Origin: CAYYUA01 sp964542585
GTDB taxonomy: Bacteria > Bacteroidota > Bacteroidia > CAILMK01 > CAYYUA01
Direction of reading: 5' to 3'
Length of the DNA: 64,000 nucleotides
NCBI GenBank assembly: GCA_964542585.1
Contig: CAZIUI010000003.1
Span: 1 to 64,000 of the forward strand
The notes below the pieces were generated by a model. It was not told the DNA's origin, ran no database searches, and worked only from the letters and a program-made list of their open reading frames with translations. This document shows positions 7,212 through 14,573 of the stretch, piece after piece. Positions within the stretch are counted from its first letter, which is position 1; every line of letters begins with the position of its first letter. The position numbers were made by a program, and so were the translations under genes.

Positions 7212-8216
7212 TTATATGAAAGCCCGCATTTTATCAATAAGGTCGGCCGTTCGTTGCGAATACCCACTCTCATTGTCATACCACCCAACGATCTTAACGT
7301 TTTTACCAGCCTTATCCGTGAGGCGGGAATCAAAAATACAGGAGTGCTTATTACCGAGGATATCAGATGAAACAATCGGATCTTCACAGTATTCGATCAC
7401 ATTGCTAAGGGAATTCTCAGCAACCTCCTTAAAAGCATTGTTAATATGATCAATACTGACGTCTTTTTCCAGGGTTGCACTAAAATCCGTGATGGAACCA
7501 GCAATCACCGGTACACGGTAAGCAAGGGCCGCCAATTTCCCTTCGAGATGCGGAAGTACTTCTATCGTAGCAGTAGCAGCGCCTGTTGAAGTTGGGATAA
7601 TATTTTGAGCAGCAGCGCGTGTTCTACGAAGGTCTTTGTGCGGTCCGTCCTGGATGCTCTGATCCGCTGTATAGGCGTGGATCGTGGACATTAGCCCTTC
7701 CTGGATATTCCCCAGTTCATCCAGCACCTTTACCATGGGAGAAAAGCAGTTAGTGGTACAGGAAGCATTCGATATGATGTGGACATCGGAAGTCAACACG
7801 TTGTCATTAACCCCCTGGACAAAAGTTGGGATATCAGAACTTTTAGCCGGGGCGGATAGTACTACCTTTTTAGCACCCGCATCCAGGTGTTTTTGGGCAT
7901 CTTCCCGCTTCAGGAAAAGGCCGGTGGATTCCAGGACCACATCCACGCCTTGGCTTTCCCAGGGCAGCGCTGCGGGATCTTTGATAGCAGTTACACTTAT
8001 GGAGCGACCATCAACCACCAGTCCTTCATTACTTACGGTCACCTCGCGATCAAACTGACCATGAGCGGTGTCGTACTTAAGCAAATGGGCAAGGGTTTGC
8101 GGATCTGTTAGGTCATTAATGGCTACCACTTCTACTTGGTCATTGTCTAGTAGATCTTTGAAAGTAAGGCGTCCAATACGGCCAAATCCGTTAATAGCAA
8201 CTTTGGTTTGTGCCAT
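7212..8216 (-). CDS. gap: Glyceraldehyde-3-phosphate dehydrogenase, type I
   Basis: This glycolytic enzyme oxidatively phosphorylates glyceraldehyde 3-phosphate with NAD+. The 334-residue protein has the Rossmann motif NGFGRIGR (9-16) and the active-site motif SNASCTTNC with catalytic Cys153. The following HAYTADQ segment (about 180-186) and the C-terminal WYDNESGY signature (about 313-320) complete the family. An Asp after the second beta strand (NDLTD, about 34-38) favours NAD over NADP. It is monocistronic: its own -7 element lies at 8245-8252 and a terminator follows at 7143-7172. Confidence 0.97.
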   Translation of the reverse strand: MAQTKVAINGFGRIGRLTFKDLLDNDQVEVVAINDLTDPQTLAHLLKYDTAHGQFDREVTVSNEGLVVDGRSISVTAIKDPAALPWESQGVDVVLESTGLFLKREDAQKHLDAGAKKVVLSAPAKSSDIPTFVQGVNDNVLTSDVHIISNASCTTNCFSPMVKVLDELGNIQEGLMSTIHAYTADQSIQDGPHKDLRRTRAAAQNIIPTSTGAATATIEVLPHLEGKLAALAYRVPVIAGSITDFSATLEKDVSIDHINNAFKEVAENSLSNVIEYCEDPIVSSDILGNKHSCIFDSRLTDKAGKNVKIVGWYDNESGYSQRTADLIDKMRAFI

Positions 8217-8244
8217 GAGGCTAAAAGGTTTTTTGATTTCCTTG

Positions 8245-8252
8245 CAAAGTTA
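8245..8252 (-). promoter_or_regulatory. Candidate -7 element of gap
   Basis: On the minus strand this reads TAACTTTG, a perfect TAnnTTTG, 29 bases upstream of the gap ATG. No TTG is found at the ideal -33 spacing. Confidence 0.5.
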
Positions 8253-8275
8253 AGGAAAAATGAACAAGCCCCTTT

Positions 8276-8305
8276 TTGGGCTTCTGTCAAACAATCCTAT
8301 ATTTG
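8276..8305 (+). promoter_or_regulatory. Promoter of tRNA-Glu
   Basis: TTG (8276-8278), 19 bases, then TATATTTG (8298-8305): both Bacteroidota promoter elements at ideal spacing. The tRNA begins 46 bases downstream. The same TTG-N19-TATATTTG layout precedes tRNA-Leu at 54606. Confidence 0.75.
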
Positions 8306-8351
8306 CACCGTTTTGCAATAACATAGATAATCATCAAAAAATCCTTAAGCT

Positions 8352-8423
8352 GGCCCGTTCGTCTAGTGGTTAGGACGCCAGGTTTTCAACCTGGAAACAG
8401 GGGTTCAATTCCCCTACGGGCTA
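8352..8423 (+). tRNA. tRNA-Glu (anticodon TTC)
   Basis: A complete 72-base cloverleaf. The acceptor stem pairs GGCCCGT with ACGGGCT, with discriminator A at 8423. The anticodon stem CCAGG/CCTGG encloses loop TTTTCAA, giving anticodon TTC (glutamate). The T arm is GGGG-TTCAATT-CCCC. The 3' CCA is not encoded. Confidence 0.97.
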
Positions 8424-8439
8424 CTGATATGATTTACAA

Positions 8440-8471
8440 AGCATCTGGAGCTTCCCCAGGTGCTTTTTTTT
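8440..8471 (+). terminator. Intrinsic terminator after tRNA-Glu
   Basis: Arms AGCATCTGG (8440-8448) and CCAGGTGCT (8456-8464) form a hairpin with one G-T pair and a short loop, followed by a run of T to 8471. Confidence 0.85.
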
Positions 8472-8519
8472 GCTCCATTAGGCCGGTTTTCAAAGGGAGA
8501 TAAATCCTACCAAGCTGAT

Positions 8520-8834
8520 TTAGCAGGATAGCCATTCACTACAGTACCCTTGACCCCGACAGCGTAAGGAAAAATTATTGAAAGCGTAGGAAGCTTGAGG
8601 TTCAGCATGTAACCTTTGTAAAATTGCATTGGCAGCTGAAAGCTGTTCTAAGGTAGCATGATTAAGGAAAGGAGCTGTAACTACCTGATCCCATTTTTGG
8701 TAAACAGCATTGTCGTAAGCTATTCTTAGAAAACAGTGGTTATTGCTCACAGGCAACTCATGATGAACACTCAAAGCAGGTAAGACATCATTCGCCAGTC
8801 GTTTAATATCCTCTACTAAAGCTTCCCGGTCCAT
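8520..8834 (-). CDS. Conserved hypothetical protein, 104 residues
   Basis: A small soluble protein with no signal peptide or membrane segment. It has an N-terminal helix (MDREALVEDIKRLANDVL), a central stretch NHCFLRIAYDNAVYQKWDQ (about 32-50) that looks structured, and a cysteine-containing C-terminus. The pattern recalls a family of about 100 residues in other Bacteroidota, sometimes labelled GCN5-related acetyltransferase. No acetyl-CoA motif is visible, so I do not assign that function. It starts 3 bases after the OmpA-family gene, so the two are cotranscribed and probably coupled. It may be the last gene of the operon that begins at the cobalamin riboswitch. Confidence 0.65.
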   Translation of the reverse strand: MDREALVEDIKRLANDVLPALSVHHELPVSNNHCFLRIAYDNAVYQKWDQVVTAPFLNHATLEQLSAANAILQRLHAEPQASYAFNNFSLRCRGQGYCSEWLSC

Positions 8835-8837
8835 AAG

Positions 8838-9551
8838 CTACTGTTGCAGGATTCTGACCTCAACTCTCCGGTTTTTTTGCCGGCCTTGTTCAGTATCATT
8901 ACTGGCAACTGGCTGGGACTCGCCATAGCCCTTAGCGCGAACACGTTTTTCTCGAATTCCTTTTTCTAAGAGGTAATCCCTGACTGCTTGAGCTCTACGC
9001 TGCGAAAGGTCTTTATTGTAGGATTGACTTGCGCGATCGTCCGTGTGACCGGCAATTTCCACTTTCATGTCGGGATTGGTGCGCATAGCCGCAAGCAGGT
9101 CATCCAAGGCATCATAAGAACGCTCTCTCAAAGTGGCCTTATCCGTATTGAAGTAAACGTCCCGAAGCGTGTAAGTACGCTTTTTTCTTTTTTCAAACTG
9201 GGGATTAAAGGTAAATGTGAGCTGTCCACGCCTATCGGGAATTTTAAAAGGTTTGTACTTAACCGGTCCCGTAACAGCCTTGTAGACGACTTGGTACTTG
9301 TTGCCCTTGGGCACCTTGATCACAACCTTTCCCTTTTCGTTGGTTTTTCCTTTGCGTTCTTCTCCGGATTTCATGTTAGTAACCACCAACATCCTGTTTT
9401 TAAGCGGATTTTGATCGGGATCTGTGAAACGAATGACTAGCTTGGCTTTGTCTTTATCATTTTGGGTTTTGGCGTAAGAAAACCCGAGAAGCGTACCGCT
9501 CAATAAAAGCAGGCTCAGAATAATACGCATAGGAAATAAGGTTGTTTTCAA
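8838..9551 (-). CDS. OmpA-family peptidoglycan-binding outer membrane protein
   Basis: A 237-residue exported protein. An N-terminal signal peptide (hydrophobic LSLLLLSGTLLGF) is followed by a beta-sandwich-like region (about 40-110) and a C-terminal OmpA/MotB domain. This domain shows the AGHTDDRASQSYNKDLSQRR core (about 166-185) and ends with GYGESQPVASND and RRVEVRIL. The OmpA domain binds peptidoglycan and anchors the protein to the wall from the periplasm. It lies 16 bases after the BtuG-like lipoprotein gene on the same strand, so it may be part of the B12 operon. A near-consensus -7 element in that gap (TACTTTTA on the minus strand) could also start it separately. ATG at 9551 or at 9530 are both possible. 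Confidence 0.88.
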   Translation of the reverse strand: MKTTLFPMRIILSLLLLSGTLLGFSYAKTQNDKDKAKLVIRFTDPDQNPLKNRMLVVTNMKSGEERKGKTNEKGKVVIKVPKGNKYQVVYKAVTGPVKYKPFKIPDRRGQLTFTFNPQFEKRKKRTYTLRDVYFNTDKATLRERSYDALDDLLAAMRTNPDMKVEIAGHTDDRASQSYNKDLSQRRAQAVRDYLLEKGIREKRVRAKGYGESQPVASNDTEQGRQKNRRVEVRILQQ

Positions 9552-9567
9552 TAAAAGTATTCACTTT

Positions 9568-10638
9568 TTAAGGAAAAACAAAATCAGCCGGTATGATGCC
9601 TGCTTCAAATTCGTTGATCAAGCCTCCATTTTCGGGCTCAAAACGAAATACTTTACCCCTTCGCACAAAGTCAAAAGCATCCGAAGCGTAAATGATTCCT
9701 GTTGCCGGTGCTATTCCTAAGCCGTAAAAACTCCGGTTGTTTGCAGGAACAACGGGATTTACCGGAAGATCAGAGGCACCTATTGATAGGCGGAATATGC
9801 CCTTACGCGTGTAATAAACAGTATCCTTGCTGCCATTCAAAGTTAAATTGCCCGGCGATGGACTTTTCGATTGAAAACCAAGCTTACGAGAAATTTGAAT
9901 ATTTTGAGGATCAATTCGGTATAATACAGGTTGCGCAGAATTGTTGATACCGCCATTAGCCATGGCCCAGAGTTTTCCCTCAGCATCCCGAACAACCTTT
10001 TTCACCTCTGGTCGCAGTTTTAAGGTATCCGTAATGACGTCTTTCCCAGGGTTCACAACCAGGATCCATCCTTTTTTTACCTCCGGAACCCAAACTTTCC
10101 CTGCTGCCATGGCAGGGTCACCCGTCCAACCTGCCGTAGGTATTTTGCCTACGATCTTAAGCGTGTTGTGGTTGACTATGGTAATTTCGGATTTGCCACT
10201 TTGGGTAAAATTAGTGACATAAGCCCGACCATCGCTCAATGGCTGCATATACCGAGGTGAAGGCAGACCCTTAATAGCTCCTGTGCTTTTAAGGGTGGAG
10301 CTGTCCAGGACCTCAATCTTACTGGAATTATTGATAACCAGAAAGGCCTGATTCCGAGCAAACGATACCGATTGAAACACATCGCCAAGCGGGCGCCCGG
10401 TATTAGTCTCAAAAACAGCCGACCTGAATGTATCGGTTTGAGGGTAATAAATGCCAAGAGAGGCATTCCCCTTATTGAAAGTGCCCTCATTAATAACAAG
10501 GATGCTTCGCTGGTTAGAATCGGGTTTCTCAGGGTTACCCGGATCCTGCGTTTGTACACCCGAGCCACTGTCATCACATTGAGCAAGCACCAGCGGGATC
10601 CCTAGCAAAAGCATTATAGAGCGACAAGCGTAAAACAT
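9568..10638 (-). CDS. DUF5074/YncE-like beta-propeller lipoprotein, BtuG-like (B12 capture)
   Basis: A 356-residue exported propeller. A hydrophobic N-terminus ends in LAQC, a lipobox-like site with an unusual Gln before the cysteine. An Asp/Ser/Pro-rich linker follows, and the propeller begins with ILVINEGTFNKGNASLGIYY and GRPLGDVFQSV (about 46-90), as in DUF5074 proteins. In Bacteroides, BtuG is a surface propeller lipoprotein that binds vitamin B12 very tightly and hands it to BtuB. The placement here is equivalent: 21 bases after the TonB receptor, in the operon headed by a cobalamin riboswitch. Binding of B12 is inference from context and fold, and other small ligands remain possible. 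Confidence 0.8.
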   Translation of the reverse strand: MFYACRSIMLLLGIPLVLAQCDDSGSGVQTQDPGNPEKPDSNQRSILVINEGTFNKGNASLGIYYPQTDTFRSAVFETNTGRPLGDVFQSVSFARNQAFLVINNSSKIEVLDSSTLKSTGAIKGLPSPRYMQPLSDGRAYVTNFTQSGKSEITIVNHNTLKIVGKIPTAGWTGDPAMAAGKVWVPEVKKGWILVVNPGKDVITDTLKLRPEVKKVVRDAEGKLWAMANGGINNSAQPVLYRIDPQNIQISRKLGFQSKSPSPGNLTLNGSKDTVYYTRKGIFRLSIGASDLPVNPVVPANNRSFYGLGIAPATGIIYASDAFDFVRRGKVFRFEPENGGLINEFEAGIIPADFVFP

Positions 10639-10659
10639 GGAAAAAGCTTTGGTTAAAAT

Positions 10660-12594
10660 TCAGGGCTGGTAGGCCAAATTAAGCGACAAAAAAACGGAAC
10701 GACCCGGCATAGGGCGCCAGGCCATTTCTTGATACTGCTCATCGTAAAGGTTTTGCACTTTTAACTGAGTGGTTAAACTTACTGGGGTGATTTGAAAAGC
10801 TTTTCTAAGGCTTAAGCCAGCGCGATCGTAGGCCGGGAGGTATTGGTAATGATCCCGGGTTATGTACCGTTTACCAACCAACCGATGATGATAACGTAGT
10901 TCATAACCCTGCCATCGAATACCCGCTTGCCCCCTTACTTTGTGAAAAGGCACGTAAATCAATTGCTTGCCAACAGCCGATGCTTGTACGTCCTTCCCAT
11001 TTAAATTACGGGAGATTGTATAATTGTAAGCAGCCCCGAGTTCTGCTTTCCAGTTTCCTAGCTGCCAGGTTGTTTGGAAATTGGTTTCAAGACCTTTTGT
11101 ACGAACCTGCTCAATGTTTTGAGCCTCCCAAAGACCAGCGGGGTTAGGCGTCCATTGGATCCAATTATCATACAGGCCATGATAAAAGGTCACTTCCGCT
11201 TTCACCTTTTTGAGCGCTTTTACAGCGGGTAACTTCCATTGATAGGCTAAACCTGCTTCCTGGCCCCATCCGGATTCCGGTTTCAGGTTGGGATTCCCGC
11301 CAGTAGCCCAATAAAGATCGTTTAGAGACGGCACTTTGTAATTACGATAAACAGCAGCTTTGATTGAAAAGTTATTGGCTGCGAATGGCGTTAGCGTCAC
11401 CCCGGTATTGGGAAGAAAAGGGGTCCGTTCTCCGTTCACCACTTCTTGTTGAAGGCGAAAATGAAAGTTAAGCCATTCCGCCCACTTTTGCTGGTAGCTG
11501 GCAAAAGCCGATATCCTGGGCTGCGTTCGGTTTCCCTCATACCCATCCGAGCTGGCCCAGTGATAGTCATAATTTAAGCCCCCTTTCAATTGTTGATTAG
11601 CATTAAACCAATGCGTATAGCTAGCACTATTCATCAGGCTACGCGACTGGTGGCGGGAATCAATGTTGACCTTTTTATCGGTGAAATGCAGGGTATTATC
11701 CAGGTAAGCTGACCGAACTTGCCAACGCCCGTTTTTGCTGAAATGCTGCCATTCCGCCATCATTCGTCCTTGAATATCTTCCTGGAATTGCTGCCGGTTA
11801 GCCCCGTTCATGGGCGGGGGAATTTCGCGGTCCCCTTGCTGGAACCAACCATAGAGGCTTAGCAGGCTTGATGTATCCGGCCGGTAGTAAAGCTCCTGCA
11901 TAGCGCCATACTGTTCCTGAGCAGCATGGGATTGTTCTTTTAGCGGGTGGCCGCGCTCCGTGAGGTCACGGTACTGGTAATCATTTTCATAGTTCCGATA
12001 AAGGAGCCGCGTTTCCGAATGCCATCGTTGATTACCCAATGTGACGCCAGCCTGGCTTTGGTTGCGGCCAAAAGAACCTAACTGGTGGGCCAGGGTAAAG
12101 CGCGGGGAAGCGTTCCAATCAGGCTGCTGCTCCATATTGATACGCCCTCCAAGACCGCCAGGGCGATTCGCGATATTCCCAGCACCATTTTGAATGGATA
12201 AGCCATCCATTAAGGGCATTGGTACCAAATTCAGATCAACCTGGCCATTCATGGGTGAATTTAGTGGAATACCATTCCAGCTTACCTGGGTATGACCCGC
12301 TCCGGTTCCCCGGAAACTAGGAGTAGCTAAGCCGCCGGGACCATAGGTTTTAATATAAGCCGGACTTTCGTAGGAAAGCGCTGATGAGAGGGATTGTTCT
12401 TGATAATGATTAAGTTCGGCTTGATTAAGCTGCTTTTGCTTAAGGCCTGGATCCGGCCGGTTCTGTTGAGCCTGGTATTCAAAAAGCGGCAATTGGAGCG
12501 TATCGCCCCAAAACTGACCGGATGCTGGCGAATGTAGACAGAGGAAACCTATCCATACCAATGTTACTCGCCATACCAGCCCCTGTATCATCAT
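10660..12594 (-). CDS. btuB: TonB-dependent outer membrane receptor, BtuB-like (cobalamin uptake)
   Basis: A 644-residue receptor. Residues 1-27 form the signal peptide. The plug domain (about 50-160) contains the family's PSFRGTGAGHTQVSWNGIPL and GGLGGRINM motifs. The rest is a 22-strand barrel with repeated aromatic-ended strands such as YHWASSDGYEG, RNYKVPSLNDLYWATGGNP and YDEQYQEMAWRPMPGR near the C-terminus. The length and the PSLNDLYW motif fit the BtuB-type group. No carboxypeptidase-like N-terminal extension is present, unlike SusC proteins. The cobalamin riboswitch upstream and the BtuG-like lipoprotein downstream (21 bases) make cobalamin the most likely ligand. It follows the miniature T9SS gene by 4 bases. 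Confidence 0.9.
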   Translation of the reverse strand: MMIQGLVWRVTLVWIGFLCLHSPASGQFWGDTLQLPLFEYQAQQNRPDPGLKQKQLNQAELNHYQEQSLSSALSYESPAYIKTYGPGGLATPSFRGTGAGHTQVSWNGIPLNSPMNGQVDLNLVPMPLMDGLSIQNGAGNIANRPGGLGGRINMEQQPDWNASPRFTLAHQLGSFGRNQSQAGVTLGNQRWHSETRLLYRNYENDYQYRDLTERGHPLKEQSHAAQEQYGAMQELYYRPDTSSLLSLYGWFQQGDREIPPPMNGANRQQFQEDIQGRMMAEWQHFSKNGRWQVRSAYLDNTLHFTDKKVNIDSRHQSRSLMNSASYTHWFNANQQLKGGLNYDYHWASSDGYEGNRTQPRISAFASYQQKWAEWLNFHFRLQQEVVNGERTPFLPNTGVTLTPFAANNFSIKAAVYRNYKVPSLNDLYWATGGNPNLKPESGWGQEAGLAYQWKLPAVKALKKVKAEVTFYHGLYDNWIQWTPNPAGLWEAQNIEQVRTKGLETNFQTTWQLGNWKAELGAAYNYTISRNLNGKDVQASAVGKQLIYVPFHKVRGQAGIRWQGYELRYHHRLVGKRYITRDHYQYLPAYDRAGLSLRKAFQITPVSLTTQLKVQNLYDEQYQEMAWRPMPGRSVFLSLNLAYQP

Positions 12595-12598
12595 CTAA

Positions 12599-13021
12599 TT
12601 ATTCATTCACTATCACGATCCGATTGTGCCATTCTTCTTCACCAACTTTCAATTCAAGAAAATATACACCAGGCGAATGATCTGGCTTAAGATTGAGCGT
12701 TAATGATTTTGTTCTATTGATCGGCTTACCTTTTTGAACCACTGAACCCTGAGGATCATAAATCCGGTAACTAACAGCTTTCCCAGCATTTGCTGGCAAA
12801 TGAAGCGTCAACGCCTTATTTAAAGGTACCGGCTGCGGATAAATTTTAAGCTTTTGATGGCTGCTTTCTTTTACCATACCCACCATCGCTTGTTCCGTAG
12901 TGGCCATGTCGAAACCATCGCCTTTACCACCTTGGTAGGCCGACTGCCCGGTAGCCTGGGGCAAAAAAGCCACAGTCAATAAGCATATAAGAATGGTTAG
13001 CCTGGACGTATTGCTGATCAT
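12599..13021 (-). CDS. Miniature T9SS protein: signal peptide, short segment and type A sorting domain
   Basis: A 140-residue protein. Residues 1-25 are a signal peptide (LTILICLLTVAFLPQATG). A short linker follows with the motif AYQGGKGDGFDMATTEQ (28-44). From about residue 59 to the end is a T9SS type A C-terminal sorting domain, marked by KLKIYPQPVPLNKALTLHL, the YRIYDPQGSVVQ strand and GVYFLELKVGEEEWHNRIVIVNE near the end. Almost nothing is left as passenger. It lies 12 bases after the FGE-like gene and 4 bases before the receptor gene, deep in the riboswitch-driven operon. It may be a surface-attached accessory of the receptor complex; the exact function is unknown. Confidence 0.82.
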   Translation of the reverse strand: MISNTSRLTILICLLTVAFLPQATGQSAYQGGKGDGFDMATTEQAMVGMVKESSHQKLKIYPQPVPLNKALTLHLPANAGKAVSYRIYDPQGSVVQKGKPINRTKSLTLNLKPDHSPGVYFLELKVGEEEWHNRIVIVNE

Positions 13022-13033
13022 AGCTTAAGGGTT

Positions 13034-14551
13034 TTAACGCAAATAGCGGACACCACGCCCACCAGCGGTTTCTCTGCGCGTTTTGGGTTGATCATAGATG
13101 TAAAAGCGATCTGAAACAGCTAAATCTCTGAATTCCTGAAGGATCCCACTGTTCCACGCGCCTCCTTTAAAACCTGCTCCCTTGCCTTGTTTACCCGGCC
13201 AATTGGGCTCATCCGAAAATCCCTGGCTATTCAGATCACCATTGCCGGGCCTTCCCTTAAAATTTAGCCCGTGTTGGTTCAAATTTACGAGCAGTTCCCA
13301 TAAATTGCCGCTTAGCTCAAGGGCTCCATAATACCCTGCTCCAAGCCTTAAACGGTCAACGGAGTCACTTCCGTTGAAGCCATTCCTAAGAGGGCCTTTT
13401 GGACCAGCATAGCCATGGCTGGCTACCCCATGTTGAGCCTTTATCGGTTCCTTTACAGTTTCCTGCGGGGTTCCATCTTTTATCAAGTTATTGGCATCGG
13501 TTACCTGATTGGTACCCCAAGCAAAACCCAACTTTAAGGGTTTTTGAGGTCCACGGGAGAGTTTTTCAAAAGCCGTTTCAGTGATTGGGGATAACCCAGC
13601 CCAGTCTAAGTATGCAGCCACATCGGACCACTTTAAGAAATTGCAGGCCCTGTTCTGGCCATCGTCTACAGCTCCAATAGGCGAGTTAGGATTGGCATCA
13701 CAAGCAAAGACCGCTGGTTGTTGAGCTTTGGCGGGTTGCTTAATAACGATCCCATTGCGGTTTCCTCGAGCTCCGCGAAAGGCAGTACTGCCCTTGCTTG
13801 ATGTTGGATCAGCACTAATATGATTGGCTTGCTGGGTGGAAGAAAGGGTATTCAAAAAGCTCACGTACTGCGCTTGGCTTATTTCATACTTCATGGCATA
13901 AAAGCCCTCATAACCGACCGGATAACTTGACGGGATATCTTTTGCGGGCGGAAACTTATCAGAACTCGTTAAATTATTTCCAGTACTGTCAACCGAAATC
14001 GGACCTTCATCGGTAACGTGGTACGGTTCACCATTATTAGCTACAGCCAAAGTATGGTTACTCGCCCCATCTCCCAAAAAAAAGGAATCTGTTGTTACCT
14101 TAACCATTTCAATACCAAAAGCGCGGAATTGATACTGACCTTTTTCAAGACTATTTGCCAACTTAATGGAAAGCGTTTGAGGCCTAATTGGACCACTACC
14201 TTGCTTCCTTCGTTGGACGAATAAACCTGCCTGGTCTTTAACGCCCTTAAGTTGAATAAGGCCAGGAGTACCATCCGTGATGTTATGTTTCATGCCCTGG
14301 GAACTAAGGTTAGCATGCTGCCATCCCTGATCACCACTGTTCTTGTATTTAAAAAAAAGCCAGACGGCATCGTGGTTGAAGGGCTTTTTTAAGCCATTGA
14401 GATTCCATGAGTGCTGCCATTGCAGTGTAACCTTGAGCGTTTGGCTATCCGCTAGACGAAGATCACTTAGCTGAACATCATTCGCTAATAAAGATTGGGA
14501 GCTTAGCAAAGCAAAGCTCCCAATTACAACTGTTAACAGTCGGTAAGCCAT
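13034..14551 (-). CDS. Exported formylglycine-generating-enzyme-like (SUMF1 fold) protein
   Basis: A 505-residue protein with a signal peptide (1-23), an N-terminal beta-rich region (about 25-170) and a SUMF1/FGE-sulfatase fold from about residue 205. Fold landmarks are GFYAMKYEISQAQYVSFLN, NFLKWSDVAAYLDWAGL, ETAFEKLSRGP, GALELSGNLWELLVN and the terminal GGRGVRYLR. Genuine formylglycine-generating enzymes oxidise a sulfatase cysteine using a cysteine pair near the C-terminus. Here the last 150 residues contain no cysteine and the usual GFRC motif reads GGRGV. The domain is thus probably a binding or structural module. It lies between the T9SS propeller (22 bases upstream) and the miniature T9SS gene, in the cobalamin operon. 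No sulfatase gene is nearby. Confidence 0.85.
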   Translation of the reverse strand: MAYRLLTVVIGSFALLSSQSLLANDVQLSDLRLADSQTLKVTLQWQHSWNLNGLKKPFNHDAVWLFFKYKNSGDQGWQHANLSSQGMKHNITDGTPGLIQLKGVKDQAGLFVQRRKQGSGPIRPQTLSIKLANSLEKGQYQFRAFGIEMVKVTTDSFFLGDGASNHTLAVANNGEPYHVTDEGPISVDSTGNNLTSSDKFPPAKDIPSSYPVGYEGFYAMKYEISQAQYVSFLNTLSSTQQANHISADPTSSKGSTAFRGARGNRNGIVIKQPAKAQQPAVFACDANPNSPIGAVDDGQNRACNFLKWSDVAAYLDWAGLSPITETAFEKLSRGPQKPLKLGFAWGTNQVTDANNLIKDGTPQETVKEPIKAQHGVASHGYAGPKGPLRNGFNGSDSVDRLRLGAGYYGALELSGNLWELLVNLNQHGLNFKGRPGNGDLNSQGFSDEPNWPGKQGKGAGFKGGAWNSGILQEFRDLAVSDRFYIYDQPKTRRETAGGRGVRYLR

Positions 14552-14573
14552 ACATTCATGGTTACAGGATTAC

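Noticed and set aside
8352..8423. tRNA-Glu as an integration site for a mobile element
   Set aside because: No integrase, direct repeat of the tRNA 3' end or foreign gene block follows; the neighbours are housekeeping or B12 genes.
8988..9440. Long antisense frame (150 codons) inside the OmpA-family gene
   Set aside because: It mirrors the codon pattern of the OmpA-domain gene, which has clear family motifs; no promoter or family supports the antisense reading.
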